Shown piece after piece: positions 23,067 to 31,494 of a stretch of 64,000 bases of DNA. The position numbers and the translations under genes are program-made. Location: assembly GCF_022919715.1 (NCBI RefSeq), contig NZ_CP095042.1, positions 1,612,001 to 1,676,000 on the forward strand, in the 5' to 3' direction. Source of the stretch: Agromyces sp. H17E-10 (GTDB lineage Bacteria > Actinomycetota > Actinomycetes > Actinomycetales > Microbacteriaceae). The stretch's first letter is position 1. Each line of letters opens with the position of its first letter. Under the pieces are notes generated by a model. It was not told where the DNA came from and ran no database searches. It saw only the letters and a program-made list of their open reading frames with translations.

Positions 23067-24194
23067 CTATCCGGCGGAAGACTCGTCGATCGGCCGCGCC
23101 GGCACCGGGGCATCCAGATTCGGGTCGCCGTGGGAGTAGGCGCTGATCGCGCGCACGAACACGAGCAGCCACGCGAACAGCAACCCCGCGGCGATGAACT
23201 CGGTGCCGGTGAGGTTGAAGTAGCCGATCGGCACCCACAGCGCGACCGCGACGAGGATGCCGATCACGACGAAGAGCGAGAAGCCGGCGACCTCGGCGGG
23301 CAGACCCGGGAGCACGCGTACCGCGCAGAACACGAACACGCCGAAGACGACGACCATGCCCGTCGCCGCGGTCACGTGCAGCGGAACACTGACCGCGTCG
23401 GGCACGATGCCCGCGACCGTCATGCAGATGCCGATGCCGGCGAAGAGCCAGGCGAGCAGCCGCACCCGCCAGCGCGGATCGACGCCCCGCGCCACGAGAC
23501 CCTGCTCGAGGTCGTGTCCGACGTAGTTCGCGAGCACGGTGACGACGAGACCGGTGAGGATGAGGGCGAGGTTGAACCGGTACGCCGCACCGTCGGCGAG
23601 GTTGCCGAGCTGCGAGAAGTGCAGCTGCCACCACGATTCATCGGGCGAGCTCAGCATGCTCGCCATCGTGCCGATGAAGAGCACGAGCGTCGCGAGCGTC
23701 GCGAGCCCGTCGGTCGTGACGCGAGCGCCCGACAGCGCCGACGCGTACGTGGCCGCCGCCGCGGCTGCGCCCGCGAGCGCTCCCCCGCCGAGCGCATCGA
23801 CCGTGAGCCCGCGGAACCCCAGCTGGAACAGGTTGGCCACCGCGAGCACGACGAGGTAGGCGAGCATCGCCATCGCGAGCGACATCGCGACGAGGTCGAC
23901 GGCCCGCTTCACGAACGGCAGGCGTCGGCGCCAGTCGGCGTGCCCGCGCCACGATTCGACGATGAAGGATGCCGCGAACGCGACACCCGCGAACGCCGCC
24001 GCCGTCCACGCGGCGAGGTTGCCGAGCGAGTCGGCACCCGCGAGCGCCACGCGCGTGCCCGACATGAGGATGACGGTGATGAGCAGCCCGCCCACGAGCG
24101 CGGCGAGCCCCCAGCGCTCCGCCCGCGCCTCGACTCGTGCGGCCGGGCTGCCGGCGATGGCCTCGCGACGCGCCGGACGGGAGTGCGGGATCAC
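23067..24194 (-). CDS. DUF998-like multi-pass membrane protein (375 aa)
   Basis: Integral membrane protein with about nine to ten helices, no known catalytic motif. The arrangement of helices with GHDLEQGLVARG and IVPDAVSVPLHVTAA segments resembles DUF998/DUF4386-like membrane proteins; assignment is tentative. GTG start with AAGGAGG 4 nt upstream. It lies 90 bp downstream of another membrane gene in the same direction and may be the last gene of the DUF4383 operon. Confidence 0.6.
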   Translation of the reverse strand: MIPHSRPARREAIAGSPAARVEARAERWGLAALVGGLLITVILMSGTRVALAGADSLGNLAAWTAAAFAGVAFAASFIVESWRGHADWRRRLPFVKRAVDLVAMSLAMAMLAYLVVLAVANLFQLGFRGLTVDALGGGALAGAAAAAATYASALSGARVTTDGLATLATLVLFIGTMASMLSSPDESWWQLHFSQLGNLADGAAYRFNLALILTGLVVTVLANYVGHDLEQGLVARGVDPRWRVRLLAWLFAGIGICMTVAGIVPDAVSVPLHVTAATGMVVVFGVFVFCAVRVLPGLPAEVAGFSLFVVIGILVAVALWVPIGYFNLTGTEFIAAGLLFAWLLVFVRAISAYSHGDPNLDAPVPARPIDESSAG

Positions 24195-24284
24195 GGCGCC
24201 TCCTTCGCGAACGGTGCTGCGGGCGGTGACGCTTCGATTCTCGACCGTTCGACGCGCCCGCGGGGCGGGGCGCGCGGAAGTCGC

Positions 24285-24860
24285 TCACCTCCCCGCGTGC
24301 CGGTGGCCCGGATCGTGCAGCTCCCCGTGCGGAACGGCCAGCTCGCCGGCGGCCGTGGCCGCGAGCGCGGGCGTCGCGAGCGCCGCGACCAGGGCGGCGC
24401 CGATGACCATGCCGATCACCGAGCCGCCTCGTGGCACGCCGGTACGGCGTCGTCGTCCCCCGCGGAGCCGGGCCGCGGCACCCGCCGAGACGACGAGCGC
24501 GAAGGCGGCGCCCGCGAGCAGCGGCAGCACTGCGACGCCGAGCGAGGGTCCCGTCCCCGTGGCGAGCAGCATCGCCGACGCTCCGACGAGGCCGAGCGAC
24601 ACGGCGAGCGCCGCCCGCGGGGCGACGAGGCGACCGGCATGCAGCGCGACCACGGCCCAGCCGAACGCGGCGACGCCGCATCCGACCAGGACCGCGGCCG
24701 CGACGATGCCTCCGGCGCCGGCTCCCCCGCCGACACCGGAAGCCCGACCGGTGGCGTCGAGCGCACCGGCCGCGGTCGCGATCAGCACGAGGCCCGCGCC
24801 GAGCGCGGCGAGCATCGGCCAGCCGCGCACGAACCGGGGAATCGTGGATCGCGCCGACAT
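24285..24860 (-). CDS. Hypothetical membrane protein (191 aa)
   Basis: A Gly/Ala-rich protein with four to five predicted membrane helices and a C-terminal hydrophilic tail containing several His residues (HGELHDPGHRHAGR). It starts 9 bp after the DUF4383 gene and is probably cotranscribed with it. The family is unknown to me. The His-rich tail could bind metal, but this is only a suggestion. Confidence 0.6.
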   Translation of the reverse strand: MSARSTIPRFVRGWPMLAALGAGLVLIATAAGALDATGRASGVGGGAGAGGIVAAAVLVGCGVAAFGWAVVALHAGRLVAPRAALAVSLGLVGASAMLLATGTGPSLGVAVLPLLAGAAFALVVSAGAAARLRGGRRRRTGVPRGGSVIGMVIGAALVAALATPALAATAAGELAVPHGELHDPGHRHAGR

Positions 24861-24869
24861 CAGTCGCGC

Positions 24870-25283
24870 CTACGCGGCGAGCGGCCGGGTGGCGCCGGCA
24901 CGCTCGGTTCCCAGACCGACGCCGAGCAGCACGAGCGCGCTCGCGAGGTGCAGGAAGTGGTCGGGGGTGTTCAGCGCGAGGATGTTCGCCGCGGTTCCCG
25001 CGAGGAAGAACCCGAGGATGCCGAGCAGCAGGTAGGCCGCACCGATGACGGTGTTCACCACCTTCGCCGCGCGGGCGCCCACGATGCCCGCGATGAGCAG
25101 CGCGCCGCCGATCAGCAGGTGGGCGATGTTGTGCAGCGGATTCACCGCGAAGATGCCGAGCAGCAATCCGCCTTCGGTGGCGATGAAGCCGACACCGCCG
25201 GTGACGGCGAAGCCGAGCAGGCCGACGAGCAGGTAGACCGCGCCGAAGACGACGCCGACGATGCGATTCGGTGAGTTGCGCAT
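24870..25283 (-). CDS. DUF4383 membrane protein
   Basis: A 137-aa protein with four membrane helices. The segments FGAVYLLVGLLGF, FAVNPLHNIAHLLIG and LNTPDHFLHLASALVLL are characteristic of DUF4383, a family of unknown function common in actinobacteria and cyanobacteria and often stress-linked. Start ATG with AGGAGG 6 nt upstream. A SigK-type promoter lies 43 bp upstream (25326-25353), placing this gene and the next one in the probable SigK regulon. Confidence 0.85.
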   Translation of the reverse strand: MRNSPNRIVGVVFGAVYLLVGLLGFAVTGGVGFIATEGGLLLGIFAVNPLHNIAHLLIGGALLIAGIVGARAAKVVNTVIGAAYLLLGILGFFLAGTAANILALNTPDHFLHLASALVLLGVGLGTERAGATRPLAA

Positions 25284-25325
25284 GATTCCTCCTGGAGACG
25301 GGCGGCGGATGCCGCGTCAGATGTG

Positions 25326-25353
25326 GTTCGGAGCGTGTCGCTCCTCGGATCGG
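25326..25353 (-). promoter_or_regulatory. SigK-type promoter of the DUF4383 operon
   Basis: On the minus strand CCGATC (25353-25348), 16 nt, CCGAAC (25331-25326). It matches the two promoters at the dipZ/fasciclin divergent region in -10 sequence and spacing, and resembles the published mycobacterial SigK consensus (CCATCC, 16-17 nt, CCGAAT). Confidence 0.6.
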
Positions 25354-25354
25354 T

Positions 25355-25380
25355 CCGCCCCGGGCGATCGCCCGGGGCGG
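25355..25380. terminator. Terminator of the fasciclin gene
   Basis: Perfect 11-bp arms CCGCCCCGGGC and GCCCGGGGCGG around GATC, 11 bp past the fasciclin stop and immediately before the promoter of the next operon. Confidence 0.75.
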
Positions 25381-25390
25381 GCCGGTCACG

Positions 25391-26053
25391 TCACATGGCC
25401 GGCATGAGCACCGAGTCGACGAGGTAGACGGTGGCGTTGGCCGTGTGCACCCCGCCGCAGATCACGGCGGCGTCGTTGACCATGAGCTCGTCGCCCGATC
25501 CCGTGACCTCCACGGTGCCGCCCTGCACGGTGGTCTGCGTGCCGACCACCTCGTCGGGCGAGAGCTGGCCGGGCACCACGTGGTACGTGAGGATCGACGT
25601 CAGCGTGTCGGCGTCGGTCTTGAGCGACTCGATCGTGGCCGGGTCGATCTTCGCGAAGGCGTCGTCGACGGGCGCGAAGACCGTGAACTCGTCGCCGTTG
25701 AGCGTGTCGACGAGGTTCACGTCGGGGTTGAGCTGTCCCGACACCGCGGCGACCAGGGTGGTCAGCAGCGGGTTGTTCGACGCGGCCACGGCGACCGGGT
25801 CCTGCGACATGCCGACGACCGAGCCGGGGCCGTCGGGCACCGCCTCGGCGTAGGCGGCGCACCCCGGCCCGACGAGGTCGGCCGCGGGATCGGCCTCCAT
25901 GGCCTGCTCGGTCGGCGTGGCCTCCTCGGACATGGCGGGCTCGTCGGATTCGGCGGTGGTGTCGCCCGCGCTGCAGCCGGCGAGGCCGAGCGCGGCGACG
26001 GCCGTGATCGAGAACACGGCGAGGACGGTGCGGGTGCTGCGGATGGATCGCAT
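25391..26053 (-). CDS. Fasciclin-domain lipoprotein (MPT83/MPT70-like)
   Basis: Surface lipoprotein of 220 aa. The signal peptide ends in lipobox LAGC (Cys27); an acidic Thr/Glu linker follows, then a single FAS1 domain from about residue 65, with [18 protein letters not shown], the H1 box [24 protein letters not shown] (H2 region) and a C-terminal [12 protein letters not shown] strand. The layout and the two Cys (near 72 and in VICGG) match mycobacterial MPT83/MPT70, SigK targets with adhesion-type roles. ATG with GAAGGAGGAG upstream. Divergent from dipZ, with its own SigK-type promoter. Confidence 0.93.
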   Translation of the reverse strand: MRSIRSTRTVLAVFSITAVAALGLAGCSAGDTTAESDEPAMSEEATPTEQAMEADPAADLVGPGCAAYAEAVPDGPGSVVGMSQDPVAVAASNNPLLTTLVAAVSGQLNPDVNLVDTLNGDEFTVFAPVDDAFAKIDPATIESLKTDADTLTSILTYHVVPGQLSPDEVVGTQTTVQGGTVEVTGSGDELMVNDAAVICGGVHTANATVYLVDSVLMPAM

Positions 26054-26100
26054 GGATCTCCTCCTTCGAGTACGCGGCCCCGTGCGGGCCGTCGACAGGG

Positions 26101-26128
26101 ATTCGGAGGCGCCGGCCAGTCGGATTGG
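26101..26128 (-). promoter_or_regulatory. SigK-type promoter of the fasciclin gene
   Basis: On the minus strand CCAATC (26128-26123), 16 nt, CCGAAT (26106-26101). The -10 is identical to the mycobacterial SigK consensus. Predicted start is about 40 nt before the ATG at 26053. Confidence 0.7.
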
Positions 26129-26139
26129 ACGTTCTTCGA

Positions 26140-26167
26140 CCAATCGGTTGGGAGCTCGGCTCCGAAC
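26140..26167 (+). promoter_or_regulatory. SigK-type promoter of the dipZ-sigK-rskA operon
   Basis: CCAATC (26140-26145), 16 nt, CCGAAC (26162-26167); predicted start about 25 nt before the dipZ GTG. Same -35 and spacing as the divergent fasciclin promoter, 11 bp away, implying positive autoregulation of sigK. Confidence 0.68.
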
Positions 26168-26197
26168 CACTGTCGACCCCACGAAACGAGGTACCCC

Positions 26198-27931
26198 GTG
26201 CTCGCACTCGCACTCATCGGCCTTGCCGGCGGCCTGATCACCGGTATCTCGCCGTGCATCCTTCCCGTGCTGCCCGTGATCCTGCTCTCGGGAGGCGCGC
26301 AGAGCGCCCGCGGTGACGCGACCGGCACGGATCCCGGCAGCAGGTCACCGAGCTGGTGGCGGCCCTACCTCGTGATCGCGGGCCTCGTCGTGAGCTTCAG
26401 CCTCGTCACCCTCGCCGGATCGCTGCTGCTCGGCCTCCTCGGCCTGCCGCAGGACGTGCTGCGCTGGGCCGGCCTCGTCGTGCTCGTGCTCATCGGCGTC
26501 GGGCTCATCGTGCCCCGCTTCGAGGAGCTGCTCGAGCGGCCGTTCGCGTGGATCCCGCGCAAGTCGGTCGGCACCGACCGCGGCGGGTTCGGCCTCGGCT
26601 TCGCACTCGGCGCCGTGTACGTGCCGTGCGCCGGCCCCGTGCTCGCGGCGATCACCGTGGCGGGATCGACCGGGCGGATCGGCGTCGAGACCGTCGTGCT
26701 CACGATCTCGTTCGCGATCGGCGCGGCGGCACCGCTGCTCTTCTTCGCGCTCGCGGGCCGAGGCATGGCCGAACGGCTCGCGTCGTTCCGCCGCCACCAG
26801 CGCGGCATCCGCATCGCCGGCGGCGTCGTGATGATCGCGCTCGCCGTCGGCCTCGCGTTCAACCTGCCGCAGGTGCTGCAGCGGCTCGTGCCCGACTACA
26901 CCGCCGACCTGCAGCGGCAGCTCGCCCAGTCGGAGGAGGTGACCGAGGCGCTCGACCTCGGCGGCCTCGTCACCGACGAGAACCGCGAGCTCTCGAAGTG
27001 CACGAACGGCGCGGCCGAGCTCGAGTCGTGCGGTCGGGCGCCGTCGATCCGCGGCATCCGCCAATGGTTCAACACCGCCGACGGCGCGCCCGTCGACCTC
27101 GACGAGCTGCGCGGGCGGGTCGTGCTCGTCGACTTCTGGGCGTACTCGTGCATCAACTGCCAGCGCTCCATCCCGCACGTCGTCGCGTGGGACGAGGCGT
27201 ACCGCGATGCGGGCCTCACCGTCATCGGCATCCATTCGCCCGAGTACGCCTTCGAGAAGGAGCCGCGCAACGTCGCCGCCGGGATCGAGTCGTTCGGCAT
27301 CGACTACCCGGTGGCGCTCGACGACTCGCTGTCGACCTGGACGAACTATCGCAACCGGTACTGGCCCGCGCACTACCTGATCGACGCGAACGGAACGGTG
27401 CGGCACGTCGCCTTCGGCGAGGGCCACTACGACCGCACCGAGCGGCTGATCCGCGAACTGCTCGTCGATGCCGACCCCGACGTCGCGCTGCCCGGCCCGA
27501 CCGACCTCGCCGACGAGACGCCGACGGCCGGATCGACCACGCCCGAGACCTACCTCGGTACGACCAAGCAGGTGAACTTCGCGGGCGTCGAGCCCTATCG
27601 GCGGGCGACGACGAGCTTCGAGCCGCCAACCGACCAACCGGGCGACTCCTTCGCCCTCGACGGCGATTGGCAACTGGGGACGCAGTCGATCACCCCCGCG
27701 GCCGGCTCCGCCGAGGCATCCGTTCACCTGCGGTATCACGCCCGGGAGGTGCGCATGGTGCTCGGGGGTGACGGCACGGTCGTCGTCAGCGACGGCGGTC
27801 GCGATCGACGCATCGAGGTCGCCGGCGTCCCGCGGTCGTACCTGTTGCGCGAGTCGGATGCCCCGTCGACGAGTTCGCTCACCGTCGAAGTCCCCGCGGG
27901 GGTCGACGCCTACTCGTTCACGTTCGGATGA
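26198..27931 (+). CDS. dipZ: DipZ-like CcdA-thioredoxin fusion protein
   Basis: Membrane-bound thiol-disulfide oxidoreductase, 577 aa. Residues 1-235 form a CcdA/DsbD-type transmembrane domain with the two membrane cysteines in [10 protein letters not shown] and YVPCAGPVL. Residues about 280-430 are an extracytoplasmic TlpA-like thioredoxin domain with C318-I-N-C321 in [12 protein letters not shown]. Residues 440-577 form a beta-rich C-terminal domain as in mycobacterial DipZ. GTG start with GAGG 6 nt upstream. Its stop overlaps the sigK start (ATGA). In Mycobacterium tuberculosis dipZ lies between the SigK targets mpt83 and mpt70, matching this context. Confidence 0.92.
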   Translation: MLALALIGLAGGLITGISPCILPVLPVILLSGGAQSARGDATGTDPGSRSPSWWRPYLVIAGLVVSFSLVTLAGSLLLGLLGLPQDVLRWAGLVVLVLIGVGLIVPRFEELLERPFAWIPRKSVGTDRGGFGLGFALGAVYVPCAGPVLAAITVAGSTGRIGVETVVLTISFAIGAAAPLLFFALAGRGMAERLASFRRHQRGIRIAGGVVMIALAVGLAFNLPQVLQRLVPDYTADLQRQLAQSEEVTEALDLGGLVTDENRELSKCTNGAAELESCGRAPSIRGIRQWFNTADGAPVDLDELRGRVVLVDFWAYSCINCQRSIPHVVAWDEAYRDAGLTVIGIHSPEYAFEKEPRNVAAGIESFGIDYPVALDDSLSTWTNYRNRYWPAHYLIDANGTVRHVAFGEGHYDRTERLIRELLVDADPDVALPGPTDLADETPTAGSTTPETYLGTTKQVNFAGVEPYRRATTSFEPPTDQPGDSFALDGDWQLGTQSITPAAGSAEASVHLRYHAREVRMVLGGDGTVVVSDGGRDRRIEVAGVPRSYLLRESDAPSTSSLTVEVPAGVDAYSFTFG

Positions 27932-28587
27932 CCCATGCGCTCGTACCATCTGCCGCGCCGGTCCGCCAGGGCCGGTGGTCACTCGCCGGCTCTGCCATGC
28001 TGGATGCCGTGGTCGACGCCGGAGCGCAGCGAGAATCGCGCACGAGCGCGCTCGACGATCTGCTCGTCGCGACCGCATCGGGCGACCGCGACGCCTTCAG
28101 CCGCCTCTACGATGAAACGGCGGCACGGGTCTTCGGGCTCGTCCGTCGCGTGCTCGTCGATGCCGCGCAGGCCGAGGAGGTGACCCAGGACGTGTTCCTC
28201 GAGGCATGGCAGACGGCGGCCCGCTTCGACCCCGCACGCGGGGCCGCGATCAGCTGGTTGCTGACCCTCGCCCACCGGCGGGCCGTCGATCGGGTGCGGT
28301 CGGTGCAGGCGTCGCGTGAGCGCGACCTGAAGGCGGGCGTCCGCGATCTCGACGTGCCGGTCGACGACGTCGCCGAGGCTGCGGAGATCGCCGTCGAGCA
28401 CGAGCGGGTGAGCGGGGCCCTCGCGGGCCTGAGTCCGGCGCAACGCGAGTGCCTCTCGCTCGCCTATTACGACGGCTGCACCCAGTCCGAGATCGCCGCA
28501 CGTCTCGGTCTGCCGCTCGGCACCGTGAAGACCCGATTGCGCGACGGCATGATCCGACTCCGAGAGCTGCTGGGGGTGACGACATGA
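27928..28587 (+). CDS. sigK: ECF RNA polymerase sigma factor SigK
   Basis: ECF sigma factor, about 219 aa from the ATG overlapping the dipZ stop. Region 2 carries AFSRLYDETAARVFGLVRRV, then AEEVTQDVFLEAW; region 4 carries LSPAQRECLSLAYYDGCTQS and the helix-turn-helix GLPLGTVKTRLRDGMIRL. The typical SigK N-terminus starts near ALDDLLVATASGD, so the true start may be the ATG at 27997; the upstream 23 residues are unusual. Coupled to rskA by a 4-nt overlap. It probably recognises the CCnATC-N16-CCGAA(C/T) promoters at 25326, 26101 and 26140. Confidence 0.93.
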   Translation: MTHALVPSAAPVRQGRWSLAGSAMLDAVVDAGAQRESRTSALDDLLVATASGDRDAFSRLYDETAARVFGLVRRVLVDAAQAEEVTQDVFLEAWQTAARFDPARGAAISWLLTLAHRRAVDRVRSVQASRERDLKAGVRDLDVPVDDVAEAAEIAVEHERVSGALAGLSPAQRECLSLAYYDGCTQSEIAARLGLPLGTVKTRLRDGMIRLRELLGVTT

Positions 28588-29468
28588 GCCGACCCGACGA
28601 CCGGGGCGACGTGGACCCCGACGACCTGCGCGACCTCGCGCCCGCGTATGCGCTCGGGGCACTCGACGAGCCCGACCGGCTCCGTTTCGAGCGCGCCCTC
28701 GAGGCCTCGCCCGAGCTCCGGGCGGAGGTCGAGGCCTTCCGCGCCGCGGCCGCACCCCTCGGCGAATCGCTGCCGCCGGTCGCTCCCCCGCCGAGCCTCA
28801 AGGCCGACCTGTTCGCCCGTCTCGACGCGACCCCGCAGGAGCGCCCGGTCGTGTCGGTCGATGGGAGCATCCCGGCCGTCGACGATCCGTCGCGTGCCGA
28901 GAACGTTGTGCCCGGGTCGGCCCCCGAGGCATCCGAGCCGGCCGAGGCGCCGGCCGAACGGTCGGCCGGAGCGCCGGCCGGTGAGCCACCGGTCGACGAA
29001 CTCGCCGCCCGACGGCGTCGCCGCAACCACATCGCCATCGTGCTCTCGTCGGCCGCGGCCGTGCTGCTCGTCATCGGCGGCGTCGTGGTCGGCCTCAATT
29101 GGGCTGGACCGAACGGGTGGGGCGCCCAGCGCGAGATGGCGGCGCTCGCTGCGGCGCCCGACGCCGAGCGGACGACGTCCGAGGTCTCGGGCGGCGGCGA
29201 GGTGACGCTCGTCTGGTCGGCCGAGGCCGGGCGCAGCGCGATCATCGCCGAGGGCCTCCCGGCCGCCGGCGATGACCGCACCTACGAACTCTGGTACATC
29301 GACGAGTCGGGCGCGACATCCGCCGGCACCTTCGACGTGCACGGCCAAGAGACGTGGCGCATCCTGCAGGGCGACTTCGCGCCGGGTGTCGCGGTCGGCA
29401 TCACGATCGAGCCCGAGGGCGGTTCGGAGCAGCCGACGACCGACCCGATCGCGGTCATCCCGACCTGA
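28584..29468 (+). CDS. rskA: Anti-sigma-K factor RskA
   Basis: Membrane-anchored anti-sigma factor of 294 aa. The cytoplasmic N-terminal domain (DLAPAYALGALDEPDRLRFE) has the RskA pattern; a variable Pro/Ala/Glu-rich linker follows, then one transmembrane helix (about 148-171) and an extracytoplasmic RskA C-terminal domain with TYELWYIDESGA and FAPGVAVGITIEPEGGS. Start ATG overlaps the sigK stop by 4 nt, giving coupled synthesis of sigma and anti-sigma. Signal-induced proteolysis of such factors frees SigK; the signal here is unknown, though the neighbouring DipZ suggests a redox link. Confidence 0.94.
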   Translation: MSRPDDRGDVDPDDLRDLAPAYALGALDEPDRLRFERALEASPELRAEVEAFRAAAAPLGESLPPVAPPPSLKADLFARLDATPQERPVVSVDGSIPAVDDPSRAENVVPGSAPEASEPAEAPAERSAGAPAGEPPVDELAARRRRRNHIAIVLSSAAAVLLVIGGVVVGLNWAGPNGWGAQREMAALAAAPDAERTTSEVSGGGEVTLVWSAEAGRSAIIAEGLPAAGDDRTYELWYIDESGATSAGTFDVHGQETWRILQGDFAPGVAVGITIEPEGGSEQPTTDPIAVIPT

Positions 29469-29540
29469 GCCGCGCGTCCGTGATGCCGCCACGGGCCACG
29501 CTCGCGCGGCCCGGCCTGCGACGCTCGCGCGTGCGATCGC

Positions 29541-30005
29541 TCAGCGCGGGTCCCGCACGGAGCCCTCCGCCCCGTGCGGCCCGACCATCGCGGCACTGCC
29601 GAACAGCCGCTGCGGTACGACGTGGATCGTCACGCGCCGAGGGTTCTCGCGCGGTCGTCGATAGCGCTTCGCGTACAGCTCGACGGCCAGCTCGACTTCG
29701 GACGGGTCGTCGTGAACCGTTGCCAGGCCTTGGAACGCGACCCAGTGGGCACCGGCGACCTGGCTCACCGTCGCCGTTGGATCCCGCAGGACGTTTCGCA
29801 CCTTCTGCGAATCGCCGGAGGTGATGATCCGGAGCACGCCGCCGTGCAGGGTGAACCCGACCGGCACCGCGTGGATGCCGCCCCACGGAGCCAGCGTCGA
29901 GAGCGTTGCGAGGTGCCGTTCGGCGAGGAACTCGACTCCGGCATCCGTCAACTCGCGCACCCGGCAATGGTACCGAGGCAGCTGTGCCGCCGAACCGCCC
30001 GTCAC
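29541..30005 (-). CDS. PPOX-class (F420/FMN split-barrel) protein
   Basis: A 154-aa protein of the pyridoxamine-phosphate-oxidase-like split-barrel fold. Visible family features are FLAERHLATLSTLAPWGGIH, VPVGFTLHGGVLRIITSGDS with QKVRNVLRD (cofactor phosphate contacts) and VAGAHWVAFQG. Proteins of this length reduce or bind F420 or flavin. The GTG at 30005 gives 18 residues before the conserved RELTDAG; a GTG at 29960 may be the real start. It follows the hydrolase gene by 7 bp, so the two are likely cotranscribed. Confidence 0.82.
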   Translation of the reverse strand: MTGGSAAQLPRYHCRVRELTDAGVEFLAERHLATLSTLAPWGGIHAVPVGFTLHGGVLRIITSGDSQKVRNVLRDPTATVSQVAGAHWVAFQGLATVHDDPSEVELAVELYAKRYRRPRENPRRVTIHVVPQRLFGSAAMVGPHGAEGSVRDPR

Positions 30006-30012
30006 TGCCTCG

Positions 30013-30891
30013 TCAGTGTTCGCCTTCGGTGGCGAAGAAGTGACGGAGCGCCTCGGTCACCTCGTCGGGTGCCTCCTCGGCCTGGTGATGGCCGGCATCG
30101 ATGCCGTGTCCTTCGACTCGGTGCGCCCAGGTGCGCCAGATGTCGCGGGGGTCACCGACGAGCTCCTCGAGATCGTCGCGAAGCGCCCAGAGCAGCAGGA
30201 GCGGCGCCTCGATCCGGCGCTCGGCGGCTCGATCGGCGAGCTCGTCGTCACGGTCGACGGTGAGACCGGCGCGGTAGTCCTCGAGCATCGCGCGAATCGT
30301 CCCGGGGCGACGGACGGCCTGCATGAGCTCGGCATGATTCGCCGCGCCCATCTTCTCGGGATCGGCCTTCGGACCGTACCAGGCGTCGGGATCGGCACCG
30401 ATCACGCGTTCGGGCACGTCGGGCTGGGCGAAGAAGAACCAGTGCCACCATCGGGTCGCGAACCGGGCGTCGGCCCGGGCGAGGTGCTCGCTGATCGGGA
30501 CGCAGTCCATCAGCACCAACCGGTCGACCGCGTGCGGGTGGTCGAGCGCGAGACGCATCGCGACGTAGCTGCCGCGGTCGTGACCGACGAGGTGGAACCG
30601 TTCCACGCCGAGGCGGCCCATCGCGGCGACGATGTCGCCGGCCGACGCGCGTTTGCTGTGGGCGGTGTGGTCGGGTGTCGGCGACGGCCCTCGGGAGCGG
30701 CCGTAACCGCGGAGGTCCGGGCAGAACACCTGGAAGCCCGCAGCGACCAGCTGCGGCGCGACCCGGTGCCAGGTCGCCGAGGTTCGCGGGTGTCCGTGCA
30801 GCAGCACGACCGGCGGCCCCTCACCGGCGTGCCGTACGAAGACCGAGGTCTCACCGAGCTCGATCACGTCTTCTTCGAAACCCTCGAACAC
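30013..30891 (-). CDS. Alpha/beta hydrolase, haloacetate-dehalogenase-like
   Basis: A 292-aa alpha/beta hydrolase closest in motifs to fluoroacetate dehalogenase. Nucleophile D105 is in VGHDRGSYV, acid D129 in LVLMDCVP, His268 in DAGHHQAEEAP; H150 and W151 (WHWFFFAQ) and Y206 (EDYRAG) match the fluoride-stabilising trio. Of the two Arg that bind the carboxylate in the family, R106 is present but the second is replaced by Tyr109. An Asp rather than Ser nucleophile excludes an esterase; haloacetate dehalogenase or epoxide hydrolase remain, and the altered Arg suggests changed substrate preference. GTG start, weak ribosome-binding site. Confidence 0.82.
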   Translation of the reverse strand: MFEGFEEDVIELGETSVFVRHAGEGPPVVLLHGHPRTSATWHRVAPQLVAAGFQVFCPDLRGYGRSRGPSPTPDHTAHSKRASAGDIVAAMGRLGVERFHLVGHDRGSYVAMRLALDHPHAVDRLVLMDCVPISEHLARADARFATRWWHWFFFAQPDVPERVIGADPDAWYGPKADPEKMGAANHAELMQAVRRPGTIRAMLEDYRAGLTVDRDDELADRAAERRIEAPLLLLWALRDDLEELVGDPRDIWRTWAHRVEGHGIDAGHHQAEEAPDEVTEALRHFFATEGEH

Positions 30892-30940
30892 CCTTCGACG
30901 GTACGCCGAGCCACCGTCGCCCGGCGGAGTCGTCGTCCGA

Positions 30941-31441
30941 TCAGCGAGACACGGGGACGAGCTCGACCTCGATGCGGTCGCCGTCGACCACTGCGCGCAT
31001 CATCGTGCAGACGGACTGGCGTCGCCGGTCGGTCGGCGACCCCGGATTGAGCAACCGCATCCCGGCGGGCGACACCGTGTCCCACGGGATATGCGAGTGT
31101 CCGAACACGAGCACATCGGCATCGGGGAACTCCGAGTCCATGCGTTCCTCGCGCCCCCTCGCCGGACCCGTCTCGTGGACGGCCGCTAGCGTGACGCCCT
31201 CCACCTCGAATCGAGCGACCTCGGGAAGTCGTGCCCGCAACTCCGGTCCGTCGTTGTTCCCCCACACCCCGTAAAGCCGGCTGGCGCGCGATTCGAGCAT
31301 CGTGAGGGTGGCGAGGTCGGTCCAGTCCCCGGCGTGGACGACCACGTCGGCGCGGTCGACGGCATCGAGGACCGCATCCGGGAGCCGCCGAGCCCGCGTC
31401 GGGACATGGCTGTCGGCGAGCAGGAGCAGGTTCGTGACCAC
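30941..31441 (-). CDS. Calcineurin-like metallophosphoesterase (YfcE/MJ0936 type)
   Basis: A 166-aa phosphodiesterase with the compact YfcE-like set of dimetal motifs: LLADSHVP (D-x-H), VVHAGDWT (G-D), GVWGNNDGP (GNxD), AAVHE and FGHSHIP (GHxH). Such enzymes hydrolyse phosphodiesters in vitro; the biological substrate is usually unknown. The start is the GTG at 31441 in VVTNLLLL; the frame is open upstream only as shadow. It is followed by the hydrolase gene 50 bp downstream on the same strand. Confidence 0.88.
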   Translation of the reverse strand: MVTNLLLLADSHVPTRARRLPDAVLDAVDRADVVVHAGDWTDLATLTMLESRASRLYGVWGNNDGPELRARLPEVARFEVEGVTLAAVHETGPARGREERMDSEFPDADVLVFGHSHIPWDTVSPAGMRLLNPGSPTDRRRQSVCTMMRAVVDGDRIEVELVPVSR

Positions 31442-31494
31442 CCGTCCATCCTGCGCCCGAGACAGTGGCCGATCAACATCGGAGCCAGCGGCTC

